Shown here piece after piece: positions 52,844 through 61,666 of a stretch of 64,000 nucleotides of DNA. Source of the stretch: Bacillota bacterium (GTDB lineage Bacteria > Bacillota > Clostridia > Oscillospirales > Acutalibacteraceae); NCBI GenBank assembly GCA_023412845.1, contig JAEZRH010000172.1:7072-71071 (forward strand), read 5' to 3'. Position numbers and translations under genes: made by a program. Every line of letters starts with the position of its first letter. Within the stretch, counting starts at the first letter, position 1. The notes below the pieces were generated by a model. It worked only from the letters and a program-made list of their open reading frames with translations. It was not told where the DNA came from and ran no database searches.

Positions 52844-53650
52844 TCATTGTATACCCTTCTGCGCGCCGAAAACTGTCCCAATCTGTACCCCTTCGAAAAG
52901 GTCGTACAGCTTCTCCGGAATGGCGCCGCTCATCACGCAGCAGGTGATGCCCGCTTCGTTCGCGGAGGCGGCCGCCTCCACCTTGGTGTGCATGCCGCCC
53001 GTGCCCCGGCTCGAGCCTCTGCCGCCCGCCAGCGCGCGGATTTCCTCCGTCACGCACGGCACGAATGGGATACGCTTCGCGTCCGGCTCCTGCGAGGGGT
53101 TTTTGTCGTAGAGGCCGTCGATGTCCGTCAGGATGACGAGCAGGTCCGCCCCGATCAGCTTTGCCACGATGGCGGAAAGCGTGTCGTTGTCGCCGATCTG
53201 CGCGCCTTCCAGCTCGTCAACGGCGACGGTGTCGTTCTCGTTCACAACGGGGATGATCCCCATCTTGAGCAGCTCCGCGAACGTGTTCTGGGTGTTCGTG
53301 CGGTTGCGGTCGTTCACGATCACATCCCCGGTCAGCAGCACCTGCGCCACGGTACAGTTGTACTCGCCGAAAAATTTATCGTAGATGAACATCAGCTCGC
53401 ACTGGCCCACGGCGGCGACCGCCTGCTTCTTTTCCGTCTCCTGCGGCCGTTGCGCAAGTCCCAGTTTGCCCACTCCCACGCCGATGGCTCCGGACGTGAC
53501 GAGTACGATCTCCCTGCCCGAGTTCTGCAGGTCCGAAAGCACCTTGCACAGGCGCTCCACCCTGCGCAGATTCAGCTTTCCGTTTTCATAGGTCAGTGTC
53601 GAGGTTCCCACCTTGACGACGATCCGTTTGGCCTGTGTGATTGCCGACAT
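52844..53650 (-). CDS. proB: Glutamate 5-kinase (short form without PUA domain)
   Basis: A 268-residue amino-acid kinase phosphorylating glutamate, the committed step of proline synthesis. The N-terminal VVKVGTSTLT (residues 12-21), LVTSGAIGVGVG (about 51-62), the NENDTVAVDEL substrate loop (about 133-143) and GTGGMHTKVEAA (about 213-224) are visible. The protein ends near residue 268, so the C-terminal PUA domain of longer (about 370-residue) ProB enzymes is absent, as in many Clostridia. The ATG at 53650 is preferred to 53680. It leads the proBA unit. Confidence 0.95.
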   Translation of the reverse strand: MSAITQAKRIVVKVGTSTLTYENGKLNLRRVERLCKVLSDLQNSGREIVLVTSGAIGVGVGKLGLAQRPQETEKKQAVAAVGQCELMFIYDKFFGEYNCTVAQVLLTGDVIVNDRNRTNTQNTFAELLKMGIIPVVNENDTVAVDELEGAQIGDNDTLSAIVAKLIGADLLVILTDIDGLYDKNPSQEPDAKRIPFVPCVTEEIRALAGGRGSSRGTGGMHTKVEAAASANEAGITCCVMSGAIPEKLYDLFEGVQIGTVFGAQKGIQ

Positions 53651-53675
53651 CTCCCTTATCCTGCCTTTCGCGCGG

Positions 53676-53757
53676 TACACGCGCCGTCATACCGCGCCGG
53701 AGGGCATGGCAAAACGAATTTTGGTTTGGCGCGGGCGCTGAAGGAACTGCTCCCGCA
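53676..53757 (+). repeat. composite repeat element upstream of proB
   Basis: GCGGTACACGCGCCGTCATACCGC, a GGCATGGCAAAACGAATTT spacer and GGCGCGGGCGCTG...CTGCTCCCGC. It fills most of the 53651-53890 gap; nothing else was seen there. Confidence 0.5.
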
Positions 53758-53890
53758 GACAAAACACATCTCCGGAAACGGCCCGAAACTCTCCCGCCGG
53801 AGCAAACAAAATTTTTTGCTAAACTGAACGGCGAGGCTTGACTGATTATAGCACAAATCCGCGCCGGAAGGAAGAACGAAAAAGGCAGCC

Positions 53891-54830
53891 TCAGGCCTGC
53901 AGGAAAGGCTGAGCCAGCAGCCCGGCCATGCAGATCATGAAAATCAGCACCAGCGGATTCGAAAGGAAGCGGCGGACCCGATGTTCTACGGGAACGAAAG
54001 GTTCGGGTTCGGCACACAGCTCCGCAAAAATCTCACGCCGGTGTTTCGCCAGCACGACGACGCCCCATCCGCCGAATGCGAAATAAACAAAAATATACAT
54101 CCAATTTCCGACGGTGGGAGAAAAGGTTCCAGCCATCGCGCAAAGCTCAACAAGGCCGTTGTTAATGACATGAAGGACGAAAGAAGTTTTGATGCTCCCC
54201 GTTTTCAGCGTGACATACGCCAGCACCAAGCCAATCAGGAAGGTCGAAGCAAATTGAAAAAGACTCCTGTGTCCGAGAGCAAAAAACAGTGACGATATAA
54301 CGACGGCAAAACCTTTCCCATAGGGTGCCAGAGCGGCGAGCATAAAGCCCCGGGAAAACACTTCCTCCGCCAGAGGCCCTATCCACCACCGTGCACAAAA
54401 CGAGCGCGGCCGTGCACCAGAGAGGGCCGCTGCGGTCATAAAGAGGCGTGGCCGGAACAAGGGACGACATCTCCTTGCCCCGCCCAAGCAAACGGTAGAG
54501 CGGATAATCCAGCAGGAATACGCCGACCGCGGCGAACGTATACATCGCCGGAACGTACCGTATCAGGCCCTTTGCGTCGAATCGCCCGCCGAGCCACACG
54601 GAACGCAGCGGAATGTGCAGGATTCTGCCAATCAGCGGAAAAACGGCAAGGAAACTTACGGCATATGCGGCAGGCAGATCGACGGCAGTCTTTGCGGTAA
54701 GCCCGGCCCCGCCCATCGTCGAGCTGACCACCCCGGAAACAAGCGCCCCCGCCGCCCACCAAAGAAGATTGCATGCCACGGCCATCGTCACGGTAAGCTG
54801 GAAATTTTCATGGATCGTCTTGTCTTCCAT
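53891..54830 (-). pseudogene. CPBP family intramembrane protease, frameshifted
   Basis: Two overlapping frames together form one CPBP protease. The upstream frame, from the ATG at 54830 (GGGAGGGTGATTTT before it), encodes the N-terminal membrane segments and ends its family match at about 54389 (LVLCTVVD). The protease core IGPLAEEVFSRGF, with the EExxxR motif, then LGHRSLFQFASTF and HVINNGLVEL continue in another frame down to 53891. Reading GTGGTGG at about 54383-54389 as GTGGTG would restore a single open frame of about 313 codons. It may be a real inactivating insertion or a sequencing error. The intact paralogue is at 5315-6337. Confidence 0.75.
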
Positions 54831-54979
54831 AAAATCACCCTCCCGAAGTCCCCGCGTAACTTTTCCCGTAACCAAGCCTTGCAAATCCAAAATGCCCTTC
54901 GTTTTCTCTTGAATGATTTTCATAGGGAATATTATATCACCAATCCGGACGCTCCGCATGGCCGGAACGCTTCGGACGT

Positions 54980-55017
54980 AAAAAAGAGGGCCGGGCGCCA
55001 ATTACGCTCCCGGTCCC
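54980..55017 (-). terminator. terminator of the 82-residue gene
   Basis: On the minus strand GGGACCGGGAGC pairs with GCGCCCGGCCC (54988-54998 with 55006-55017), followed by TCTTTTTT. Confidence 0.75.
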
Positions 55018-55032
55018 CCCACGAATCATCCG

Positions 55033-55281
55033 TTATAAACCGGAATGTTCGGTCCCAATGGCCTCTTCAAGATATCTCCTCACATCGTCTTTCGACCGCA
55101 TGCTGACTTCCCGGCCGGCAAGATACGTAAGGCAGTCGTTCCATTCTTCCAGTTTGTATTCCGAAACGCTGATCTGCTGCAGCAATCTCAGCGTTTCGTT
55201 ATGATCACCCGGATTGCGCAGTGATGAAATGAAACAGCCCTTGCGGTTTGCCAAAAGCTCCAGAAGCTCTTCCCTAGGCAT
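55033..55281 (-). CDS. Unknown 82-residue protein
   Basis: A small soluble, charged protein, MPREELLELLANRKGCF at the start and KDDVRRYLEEAIGTEHSGL at the end, probably helical. No family was recognised. GGGAGGG lies 7 nt before the ATG at 55281. A very good sigma-A-like promoter lies about 50 nt upstream and a terminator lies at its end, so this is an independent gene despite unknown function. The frameshifted CPBP gene follows on the same strand beyond the terminator. Confidence 0.72.
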   Translation of the reverse strand: MPREELLELLANRKGCFISSLRNPGDHNETLRLLQQISVSEYKLEEWNDCLTYLAGREVSMRSKDDVRRYLEEAIGTEHSGL

Positions 55282-55331
55282 GGATATCCCTCCCTTTGAC
55301 GGTTCGTGTCCGGTTACTCCTCTTTCTTCAA

Positions 55332-55360
55332 ATCATAAATTTATTGTCACAAGTTGTCAA
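55332..55360 (-). promoter_or_regulatory. promoter for the 82-residue gene
   Basis: TTGACA (55355-55360), a 17-nt spacer and TATGAT (55332-55337) on the minus strand, close to consensus. Confidence 0.75.
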
Positions 55361-55419
55361 TATGTGTTGCAGACGAAATTGATTAAAAAATAACATTTCA
55401 TCTTTTATCGGTAAAAAAT

Positions 55420-55458
55420 TGCAAAAAAATTCCCGGGAATACTCTTTTCCCGGGAATT
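55420..55458 (-). terminator. terminator of pnp
   Basis: AATTCCCGGGAA (55428-55439) and TTCCCGGGAATT (55447-55458), a perfect 12-bp stem with a T-run on the minus strand, directly after the pnp stop codon. Confidence 0.92.
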
Positions 55459-55468
55459 CTGCGTACAA

Positions 55469-57697
55469 TCAGTGATGCTGTCTGGGGCCGCCGAAGGACG
55501 GTCCTCCGGGCCGGTGGCCCGAAGAGTGGTGATCGTGGTCCCCGTGTGGCTGCGGGCGGCGCGGCGGCCGTTCGGAAGACACGTCGTTTTCCGGCACAAG
55601 GCCCTCCACTTCGATGAGGGCTTCGCGGCGGGAAAGGTTCAGCCTGCCCTTTTCGTCGATGTTGAGGACCTTGACCATGACCTCGTCGCCAACGTTGACG
55701 ACGTCGGTCACCTGGTTGACGCGCTTCACGTCAAGCTGCGAGATGTGCACAAGGCCTTCCTTGCCCGGTGCGATCTCTACGAACGCGCCGAAATCCATCA
55801 GGCGCGTCACTTTGCCGTTGTAGATGGTGCCCGGTTCCGGGTCGTTGACGATGGTGTCCACAATGTTGATTGCGCGTTTGCAGGCTTCCAGGTCCGTGCC
55901 GGAAACGTAAACGTGACCGTCTTCCTCGACGTCCACCTTTACGCCGCACTCCGCGACGATCTTCTGGATGACCTTGCCACCCGTGCCGATGACCTCGCGG
56001 ATCTTTTCGACCGGGATCGTGATGGAGAGCATCTTCGGCGCGTAAGGCGAAAGCTCCTTGCGCGGCTCGGCGATGGCCTTAAGCAGCACGTTGTCAATGA
56101 TATAGTCGCGGGCCTTGTGCGTCTTGTAGAGCGCTTCCTTGATCATTTCCGGCGTCAGGCCGCTGATCTTCAGGTCCATCTGGATGGCCGTGATGCCGGC
56201 GTGGGTCCCGGCGACCTTGAAGTCCATGTCGCCGAAGAAATCCTCAAGGCCCTGGATGTCCACCATCGTCATCCAGCGGTCGCCCTCGGTGATAAGGCCG
56301 CAGGAAATGCCCGCCACGGGGCTCTTGATGGGCACGCCCGCATCCATCAGGGCAAGCGTGGAACCGCAGATGGAAGCCTGCGACGTGGAGCCGTTGGAAG
56401 AAAGCACCTCGGAGACAAGGCGCATGGCGTATGGGAAGTCGTCCACGCCCGGAAGCACCGGAACAAGCGCGCGCTCCGCAAGGGCGCCGTGGCCGATCTC
56501 GCGGCGGCCGGGGCCGCGGCTGGGCCTCGTCTCGCCGACAGAATAGGACGGCATGTTGTACTGGTGGATATAGCGCTTCGTCTCTTCCTCGTCGATGCCG
56601 TCGAAGGTCTGGGCCTCGTCGAGCGGGGCGAGCGTCGCGACGGTCAGCACCTGGGTCTGGCCGCGGGTGAACATGCCGCTGCCGTGGGCGCGCGGCAGAA
56701 GGGCAACCTCCGCCGCCAGCGGGCGGATGTCATCCATCTTGCGGCCGTCCACGCGCTTCTGCTCGTCGAGCAGCCAGCGGCGGACGACGTATTTCTGCGT
56801 TTTATACATGCACTCGTCTATTTTGGCCGATTGGTCCGGATAGACCGGGTCGAACTTTTCGTGTACCTTCTCATAAACCGGCCGCAGGCGCTCATCGCGG
56901 ACGTTCTTGTCGTCTGTGTCGAGGGCCGTGCGGATGTCCTCGACCGCAAACTCCTTCACGGCGTTCAGCATGTCTTCGTCCGGCTCGTTGCTGGGATATT
57001 CGAATTTCTTCTTGCCGATCTCGGCCTGGATGTCCTTGATGAACTGGATGACGGCCTGGTTCGCCTTGTGGCCGGCCATGATGCCGCCGTACATCACATC
57101 GTCCGGGATCTCCTCGGCGCCGGCCTCGATCATGGCGATGCGCTCTGCTGTGGAAGCGACGGTGACGGCCATCTTCGACTTCTTGCGCTGCTCGCTCGTG
57201 GGATTGATGACGTACTCGCCATCCACATACCCGACGGAAACGCCCGAGATCGGGCCGTTCCACGGGATGTCGGAAATGCTCAGGGCAATGGAAGTGCCGA
57301 CCATGGCGGCGATCTCCGGCATGCAGTCGTGGTCCACGCTCATGACCGTGCAGACGACGGTGACGTCGTTGCGCATGTCCTTCGGGAACAGCGGCCGGAT
57401 GGGCCGATCGATGACGCGCGAGGTCAGGATGGCCTTGTCGCTCGGGCGGCCTTCGCGTTTAAGGTACGAGCCGGGGATCTTCCCGACCGAATACATCTTC
57501 TCTTCAAAATCGACCGAGAGCGGGAAAAAATCCACGCCCTCGCGCGGCTTGGCGGATGCCGTCACCGCAACGTGCACCGCGGTTTCGCCGTAACGGACCA
57601 GGCACTCGCCGTTGGCGAGCTGCGCCATTTTGCCGGTCTCCACCACAAGCGGGCGTCCGGCAAAATCCGTTTTGTAAACTCGGAAATTTTCAAACAT
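55469..57697 (-). CDS. pnp: Polyribonucleotide nucleotidyltransferase (PNPase)
   Basis: A 742-residue phosphorolytic 3'-to-5' exoribonuclease, part of the RNA degradosome. It has two RNase PH domains: N-terminal RVIDRPIRPLFPKDMRN at about residues 80-96 and the second near 330-560, with the catalytic DFFGDMDFKVAGT at about 487-499. A KH domain with IGTGGKVIQKIV (about 570-590) and an S1 domain with GKVTRLMDFGAFVEIAPGKEGLVHIS (about 622-650) follow. The ATG at 57697 has GGAGGAG upstream. Unusually, it ends with a His-, Arg- and Gly-rich tail (RRPQPHGDHDHHSSGHR...QHH). It is in the usual cluster with rpsO. Confidence 0.96.
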   Translation of the reverse strand: MFENFRVYKTDFAGRPLVVETGKMAQLANGECLVRYGETAVHVAVTASAKPREGVDFFPLSVDFEEKMYSVGKIPGSYLKREGRPSDKAILTSRVIDRPIRPLFPKDMRNDVTVVCTVMSVDHDCMPEIAAMVGTSIALSISDIPWNGPISGVSVGYVDGEYVINPTSEQRKKSKMAVTVASTAERIAMIEAGAEEIPDDVMYGGIMAGHKANQAVIQFIKDIQAEIGKKKFEYPSNEPDEDMLNAVKEFAVEDIRTALDTDDKNVRDERLRPVYEKVHEKFDPVYPDQSAKIDECMYKTQKYVVRRWLLDEQKRVDGRKMDDIRPLAAEVALLPRAHGSGMFTRGQTQVLTVATLAPLDEAQTFDGIDEEETKRYIHQYNMPSYSVGETRPSRGPGRREIGHGALAERALVPVLPGVDDFPYAMRLVSEVLSSNGSTSQASICGSTLALMDAGVPIKSPVAGISCGLITEGDRWMTMVDIQGLEDFFGDMDFKVAGTHAGITAIQMDLKISGLTPEMIKEALYKTHKARDYIIDNVLLKAIAEPRKELSPYAPKMLSITIPVEKIREVIGTGGKVIQKIVAECGVKVDVEEDGHVYVSGTDLEACKRAINIVDTIVNDPEPGTIYNGKVTRLMDFGAFVEIAPGKEGLVHISQLDVKRVNQVTDVVNVGDEVMVKVLNIDEKGRLNLSRREALIEVEGLVPENDVSSERPPRRPQPHGDHDHHSSGHRPGGPSFGGPRQHH

Positions 57698-57844
57698 TGC
57701 TTTCTCCTCCGTCAAATAATAATAGTATTATTTACGGGAGGCGGCAGGTTTAGCAATAAAACCGGCGTCTTTTCGGAAGAAAGGCGCTCGTTTCACTGCT
57801 AAGTCCTCCGCTTCCCAATGGGTTCCTGCGAAAAAAATGCGGAA

Positions 57845-57884
57845 AAAGGCCAAAGGCAGGCGGCAAAAGCCGTCTGCCTTTTTT
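57845..57884. terminator. terminator between rpsO and pnp
   Basis: GGCAGGCGGC (57855-57864) and GCCGTCTGCC (57869-57878) with a TTTT/AAAA loop. T-runs lie on both strands, so it partly uncouples rpsO from pnp. Confidence 0.8.
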
Positions 57885-57892
57885 ATGGGGTA

Positions 57893-58156
57893 TTACTTGC
57901 GGATGCCAAGTTTCTCAATGATCGCACGGTAGCGCTCGATGTCGTTATCCTGCAGATAATTCAGAAGGCTCCGGCGCTGCCCGACCATTTTCAGCAGGCC
58001 GCGGCGGGAGTGATGGTCTTTTTTATGGACTTTCAGGTGCTCCGTCAGAGCATTGATACGGTTGGTCAGTACGGCGATCTGTACTTCCGGCGAGCCGGTG
58101 TCTCCGTCGTGCCGCGCGTATTCCTTGATGATTGCGGTTTTTTCTTCTTTCAGCAT
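57893..58156 (-). CDS. rpsO: 30S ribosomal protein S15
   Basis: An 87-residue ribosomal protein, slightly under the usual 89. The conserved core [48 protein letters not shown] fills residues about 20-67. S15 binds the 16S rRNA three-way junction and organises the platform. GGTGGAG lies upstream of the ATG. The gene has its own promoter and a roughly 100-nt leader, which may carry an autoregulatory S15-binding site as in other bacteria. pnp lies downstream beyond a terminator. Confidence 0.97.
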   Translation of the reverse strand: MLKEEKTAIIKEYARHDGDTGSPEVQIAVLTNRINALTEHLKVHKKDHHSRRGLLKMVGQRRSLLNYLQDNDIERYRAIIEKLGIRK

Positions 58157-58262
58157 TGCAGTTCTCCACCTTTTTCAAATTCCCGCAGCCGCAGAAAAGG
58201 GCCGGTGAAATCCCCAGCGGGGCATTTCCCAGATCCGCGGGAGGGGTGCAGTTCAATAATTG

Positions 58263-58291
58263 AGTATACCATACGTTTTTCCATTTGTAAA
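58263..58291 (-). promoter_or_regulatory. promoter for rpsO
   Basis: TTTACA (58286-58291), a 17-nt spacer and TATACT (58263-58268) on the minus strand, giving a leader of about 100 nt. Confidence 0.75.
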
Positions 58292-58299
58292 CGTTTCGT

Positions 58300-59277
58300 C
58301 TACTTTTTCTCCGGTTTCGACGGATGGAGTAGACGTTTCGTCTGCTCCGCAGTGCGGGAGGGACCGTTTTTACGCCAGTATTCCATCGCCTGCCCGCCGT
58401 CGCGGCGGATCGCTTCGCCGAGCTGCGCGACGCCGGAAAACCTGCGCTCCGGCCGGAGGAATTTCAGCAGTTCGACCCGCACGGTCCTGCCATACAGGTC
58501 CGGACCGGAATAGTCGGGCATCCACGTTTCCACGCGGGCCTGCTCCGAACCGACCGTGGGGTTCACGCCAACGTTCGTCACCCCGCAGAAGACGTCCCTG
58601 CCGATGTGTACGGACGAAACGTACACGCCGAACTTCGGCAGGACCGAGCCGGGCGGCACCGCCTGGTTGAGCGTCGGCGTGCCGAGCTTTCTGCCGAGGT
58701 GTTTGCCCGGAAGAACCGGCGATTCGTAAAAAAACGGCCGGCCCAGCAGCTTTGCCGCCTCGTCGACGCGCCCGCCGGAAATGAGGCCCCGGATGCGCGT
58801 GGAGCTGACCGGCGTGCCGCCCTGGAGCACCGCGCCCGCCACGGCCGTCCCGATGCCGCAGTCCGCGCAAAGGCGGGCCAGGTCGCCGCTGCCGGCGGCG
58901 CCGCCGCACCCGAACGTGAAATTGAACCCGCAGCATGCCTTTTTCGCGCGGCACACGCCGAGGAGCACACCGCGCACGAACGCTTCCGCGGTCATATCCT
59001 TCACCGAAGAAAAATCCAACAGGTAAAGCTGCTCTATGCCGAGTCCCTCCAGCACCCCGATCTTCTGTTCCTGCGTAAGGATTCTGCCGCCGAAATCTCC
59101 GCCGAGCGAACTCCGCGGGGAATCCTCAAACGTCAGCACGGTGGGGATCAATCCCCGGCTCTTTTCCCCCAGCGCCATGGCGATCACTTTTCTGTGGCCG
59201 AGATGGACGCCGTCGAAACTGCCGAGCGCCACGGCGCTCTCTCCCCCGGAGCGTTCCAGGCCATGATAAATTTTCAT
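58300..59277 (-). CDS. ribF: Bifunctional riboflavin kinase / FAD synthetase
   Basis: A 325-residue enzyme converting riboflavin to FMN and then FAD. The N-terminal FAD synthetase (nucleotidyltransferase) domain shows ALGSFDGVHLGHRKVI (about residues 17-32). The adenylyltransferase STRIRGLISGG (about 165-175) follows, then the C-terminal riboflavin kinase with KLGTPTLNQAVPPG and GVTNVGVNPTVG (about 235-246). The ATG at 59277 gives the typical MKIYHG start; an in-frame ATG at 59295 overlaps the truB stop by four bases. It belongs to the infB-rbfA-nrnA-truB-ribF unit. Confidence 0.95.
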   Translation of the reverse strand: MKIYHGLERSGGESAVALGSFDGVHLGHRKVIAMALGEKSRGLIPTVLTFEDSPRSSLGGDFGGRILTQEQKIGVLEGLGIEQLYLLDFSSVKDMTAEAFVRGVLLGVCRAKKACCGFNFTFGCGGAAGSGDLARLCADCGIGTAVAGAVLQGGTPVSSTRIRGLISGGRVDEAAKLLGRPFFYESPVLPGKHLGRKLGTPTLNQAVPPGSVLPKFGVYVSSVHIGRDVFCGVTNVGVNPTVGSEQARVETWMPDYSGPDLYGRTVRVELLKFLRPERRFSGVAQLGEAIRRDGGQAMEYWRKNGPSRTAEQTKRLLHPSKPEKK

Positions 59278-59291
59278 TTTCTTTCCCGCTT

Positions 59292-60197
59292 TCATTCGTG
59301 TGCGCAGAAAAGGCGGAGCACGCGCAGCTCACCCTCCCGCGTTTCGCCCAGACCGAGGAATTCCCCCTCCGGCGAAAGCACACGGTACCGTTCGCCCTCC
59401 GCGGGAACTTTTCCCCGCAGGGACGTGCGCGCAAGATCCAACGCGCCGCCGTTCGCGAACCGCACCGCCTGCGCCGCGGTGACCGCAATGCCCGGCCGCC
59501 GCGCGAACAGGCGTTCCACAGGCAGCAGGCGTTCCTGCAGCCGCCCCTGCGAAGCGAGTCCGCGCGCCTGCTCCACCGTGACCGCGTCACTCAGCGCAAA
59601 GCCGGAAGCCTTCGTCCGCCGCAGCGCCGACATGACGCCGCCGGTGCCCAGTACCCGGCCGATGTCGCTGCAGAGCGTGCGGACGTACGTTCCCTTCGAA
59701 CAGGCGACGAGCAGCCCGCCCGACTGGGACTCTTCATCGAACCGGAGCAGCTCCAGCCGGAAGACGGTCACGGGGCGTGCCTCGCGCTCCACCTCCACGC
59801 CCTGCCGCGCAAGGTCGTACAGCCGCCTGCCGCCCACGCAGACCGCCGAATACATCGGCGGCGTCTGCAGAATCTCCCCGCGGAAGCGCGGAAGCGCGGC
59901 TTCCACCTGTTCCTTCGAAGCGCGGGTTCCGCTTTTCGCCGCCGTTTTGCCGGTCGTGTCCTGCGTGTCCGTTTCAAATCCGAGGCAAAAGCCCGCCTCG
60001 TACTCCTTGTCGGTATCCTCCAGCAGCGGCAGCGCCCGCGTCGCGGTGCCCAGCAGCAGCGGCAGGACGCCCGTCGCCATGGGGTCCAGCGTGCCGGTGT
60101 GGCCGATCTTCTTTTCGCGGCAGAGGCCGCGCATCAGCGCCACCACGTCGAACGACGTGAATCCCTGCGGCTTGTCCACAATCAGAACGCCGTTCAT
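59292..60197 (-). CDS. truB: tRNA pseudouridine(55) synthase
   Basis: A 301-residue pseudouridine synthase making Psi55 in the T-loop of tRNAs. The N-terminal GVLIVDKPQGFTSFDVV (residues 3-19) and the catalytic-Asp motif GHTGTLDPMATGVLPLLLG (about 32-50; Asp38) are intact. RLYDLARQGVEVEREARPV and the C-terminal PUA-like region with GLGETREGELRVLRLF follow. The ATG overlaps the stop of nrnA by four bases, so translation is coupled. The position between nrnA and ribF is conserved in Firmicutes. Confidence 0.96.
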   Translation of the reverse strand: MNGVLIVDKPQGFTSFDVVALMRGLCREKKIGHTGTLDPMATGVLPLLLGTATRALPLLEDTDKEYEAGFCLGFETDTQDTTGKTAAKSGTRASKEQVEAALPRFRGEILQTPPMYSAVCVGGRRLYDLARQGVEVEREARPVTVFRLELLRFDEESQSGGLLVACSKGTYVRTLCSDIGRVLGTGGVMSALRRTKASGFALSDAVTVEQARGLASQGRLQERLLPVERLFARRPGIAVTAAQAVRFANGGALDLARTSLRGKVPAEGERYRVLSPEGEFLGLGETREGELRVLRLFCAHE

Positions 60198-61153
60198 TTT
60201 TCCGCTTCCAGATAAGTACGGATTGCCGAGAGCATCTGCTCCTCCGCTTCGTCCGCGGGCATGTTCAGCGTGCAGCCAGCCGCGCCCTTATGCCCGCCGC
60301 CGCCGAATTTTTCGCAGATCTCCGCCGCGTTTGCCGGCGGGCGGGCGCGCAGCGAGACCTTGTACGCGCCGTTGTCCTTTTCCCGCAGCGTGACGCCGAT
60401 CAGCACGCCCTCGATCTCCCGCGGGATAGTCGAAAGGCCGTCGAGGTCGTCTTCCTTCGCCCCGGATTCCGCGATCATCTGCTTCGTGATGCGGATGACG
60501 GCGACCTCGCCGCCGCAGTCATACCGGATGGAGTCGAGCACCCGGCGCTCCATGTCGAGGCGGGCGCGGCTCTTGGTGTCGAACATGGCCCGGTCGATAT
60601 CGCTCGCGGGCGCGCCTTGCTCCAGCAGCTCCGCCGCGATGCGGTGCGTCGTCGGCGTGGTGTTTACGTATTTGAAACATCCGGTGTCCGTCGAGATGCC
60701 CATATAAAGACACGAAGCCGTCGCGGTGTCGATCTCCGCGCCCAGCAGCTTGAGAAGGGCGAAGATGATCTCGCACGTGGCGGCGGATTTCGGGTCTACA
60801 TAGCGGAATTTCGCAAAACCGGCGTTCGAGGCGTGGTGGTCGATACAGAGGCCGATCTTTCCGCCATACCGCGAAAGCAGCGGCTCGCCCAGGAGCTCTT
60901 CGTCCGCGACGTCCACGGAGACGATCAGGTCCGGCTCAAAGCTGTCGTCCGGCAGGCCCTCGAACAAAAACCGGTATTTCGGCCCGATGGCGTCGGAGCA
61001 CCGGACGGCCGCCCGCTTGCCGAGACCGCGCAGGCCGCGGCACAGCGCCGTGCCGGAACCGAGCGTGTCGCCGTCCGGGTACTGGTGACACAAAATGACG
61101 GCGCGCTCCGCCTTTTGCAGCATCGACGCCGCCTCGTTAAGGCTGATCATCAT
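60194..61153 (-). CDS. nrnA: DHH family phosphoesterase, NrnA-like (oligoribonuclease / pAp phosphatase)
   Basis: A 319-residue DHH-DHHA1 phosphoesterase that degrades nanoRNA and removes phosphate from pAp. The first metal motif reads HQYPDGDTLGS (about residues 22-32), where the common form is HxxPDGDxxGS. The DHH motif is LCIDHHASNAGF (about 100-111), preceded by SVDVADEE, and the C-terminal DHHA1 has GGGGHKGAAGCT (about 287-298). GGAGGACGGCC precedes the ATG at 61153. The start overlaps the end of rbfA by 17 bases, indicating tight coupling. Confidence 0.93.
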   Translation of the reverse strand: MMISLNEAASMLQKAERAVILCHQYPDGDTLGSGTALCRGLRGLGKRAAVRCSDAIGPKYRFLFEGLPDDSFEPDLIVSVDVADEELLGEPLLSRYGGKIGLCIDHHASNAGFAKFRYVDPKSAATCEIIFALLKLLGAEIDTATASCLYMGISTDTGCFKYVNTTPTTHRIAAELLEQGAPASDIDRAMFDTKSRARLDMERRVLDSIRYDCGGEVAVIRITKQMIAESGAKEDDLDGLSTIPREIEGVLIGVTLREKDNGAYKVSLRARPPANAAEICEKFGGGGHKGAAGCTLNMPADEAEEQMLSAIRTYLEAEK

Positions 61154-61499
61154 GGCCGTCCTCCTTCAGGCTGTTCAGGATGCGCGAGATATTTGCGCCG
61201 TATTCGATGGAGTCCGTCGGCCGGAACACGAGCTCCGGCACCTTACGCAGCGAAAGACGGCTGCCCAGCTCGTGGCGAATGAAGCCGGAAGCGGATTTCA
61301 GTCCGGCCACGGCGGTTTTCGCCCGGTCCATCCCCTCCATCGCGCTGATATACACCGTACAGTACGAAAGGTCGTTCGTTACTTCCACGCGGACGACGCT
61401 GATCAATCCCTGCACCCGGGGGTCCTTCAGTTCGCGCAGGATCGCCGTCAGCTCACGCAGGATATCTTCGGTCACGCGGCCCATCTTATGGCTTGCCAT
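61137..61499 (-). CDS. rbfA: Ribosome-binding factor A
   Basis: A 120-residue KH-fold protein needed for maturation of the 16S rRNA 5' end and late 30S assembly, especially in the cold. The sequence runs MASHKMGRVTEDILRELTAILRE, then DPRVQGLISVVRVEVTNDLSYCTVYISAMEG and ASGFIRHELGSRLSLRKVPELVFRPTDSIEYG, all as expected of RbfA. It follows infB after a gap of about 170 bp containing a repeat module. It overlaps nrnA by 17 bases. Length is normal. Confidence 0.95.
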   Translation of the reverse strand: MASHKMGRVTEDILRELTAILRELKDPRVQGLISVVRVEVTNDLSYCTVYISAMEGMDRAKTAVAGLKSASGFIRHELGSRLSLRKVPELVFRPTDSIEYGANISRILNSLKEDGHDDQP

Positions 61500-61635
61500 T
61501 TCTTCTTATCCCCTCAATCGTCCTCAATTGTACAAAACCGTGCCGGCGGCCCGGCCGCCTTTCAATCATCCGGCTGCACTATGAAAACAGAGCCGCCGTC
61601 CGGGCACGGATAGCTTTCGTCCCCGACAAAACTAG

Positions 61636-61666
61636 ACGCCCGGCCGTGGGAGCGGCGACACGCCGC
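61636..61666 (-). repeat. post-stop repeat module (infB)
   Basis: Plus-strand reading: ACGCCCGGCCG, then GCGGC-GACAC-GCCGC (61652-61666), touching the TAG stop of infB. Confidence 0.55.

Noticed and set aside
55472..57802. Long open frame antisense to pnp
   Set aside because: Low-complexity Arg/Val/Asp composition typical of reverse-strand reading of a GC-rich gene; pnp is unambiguous.
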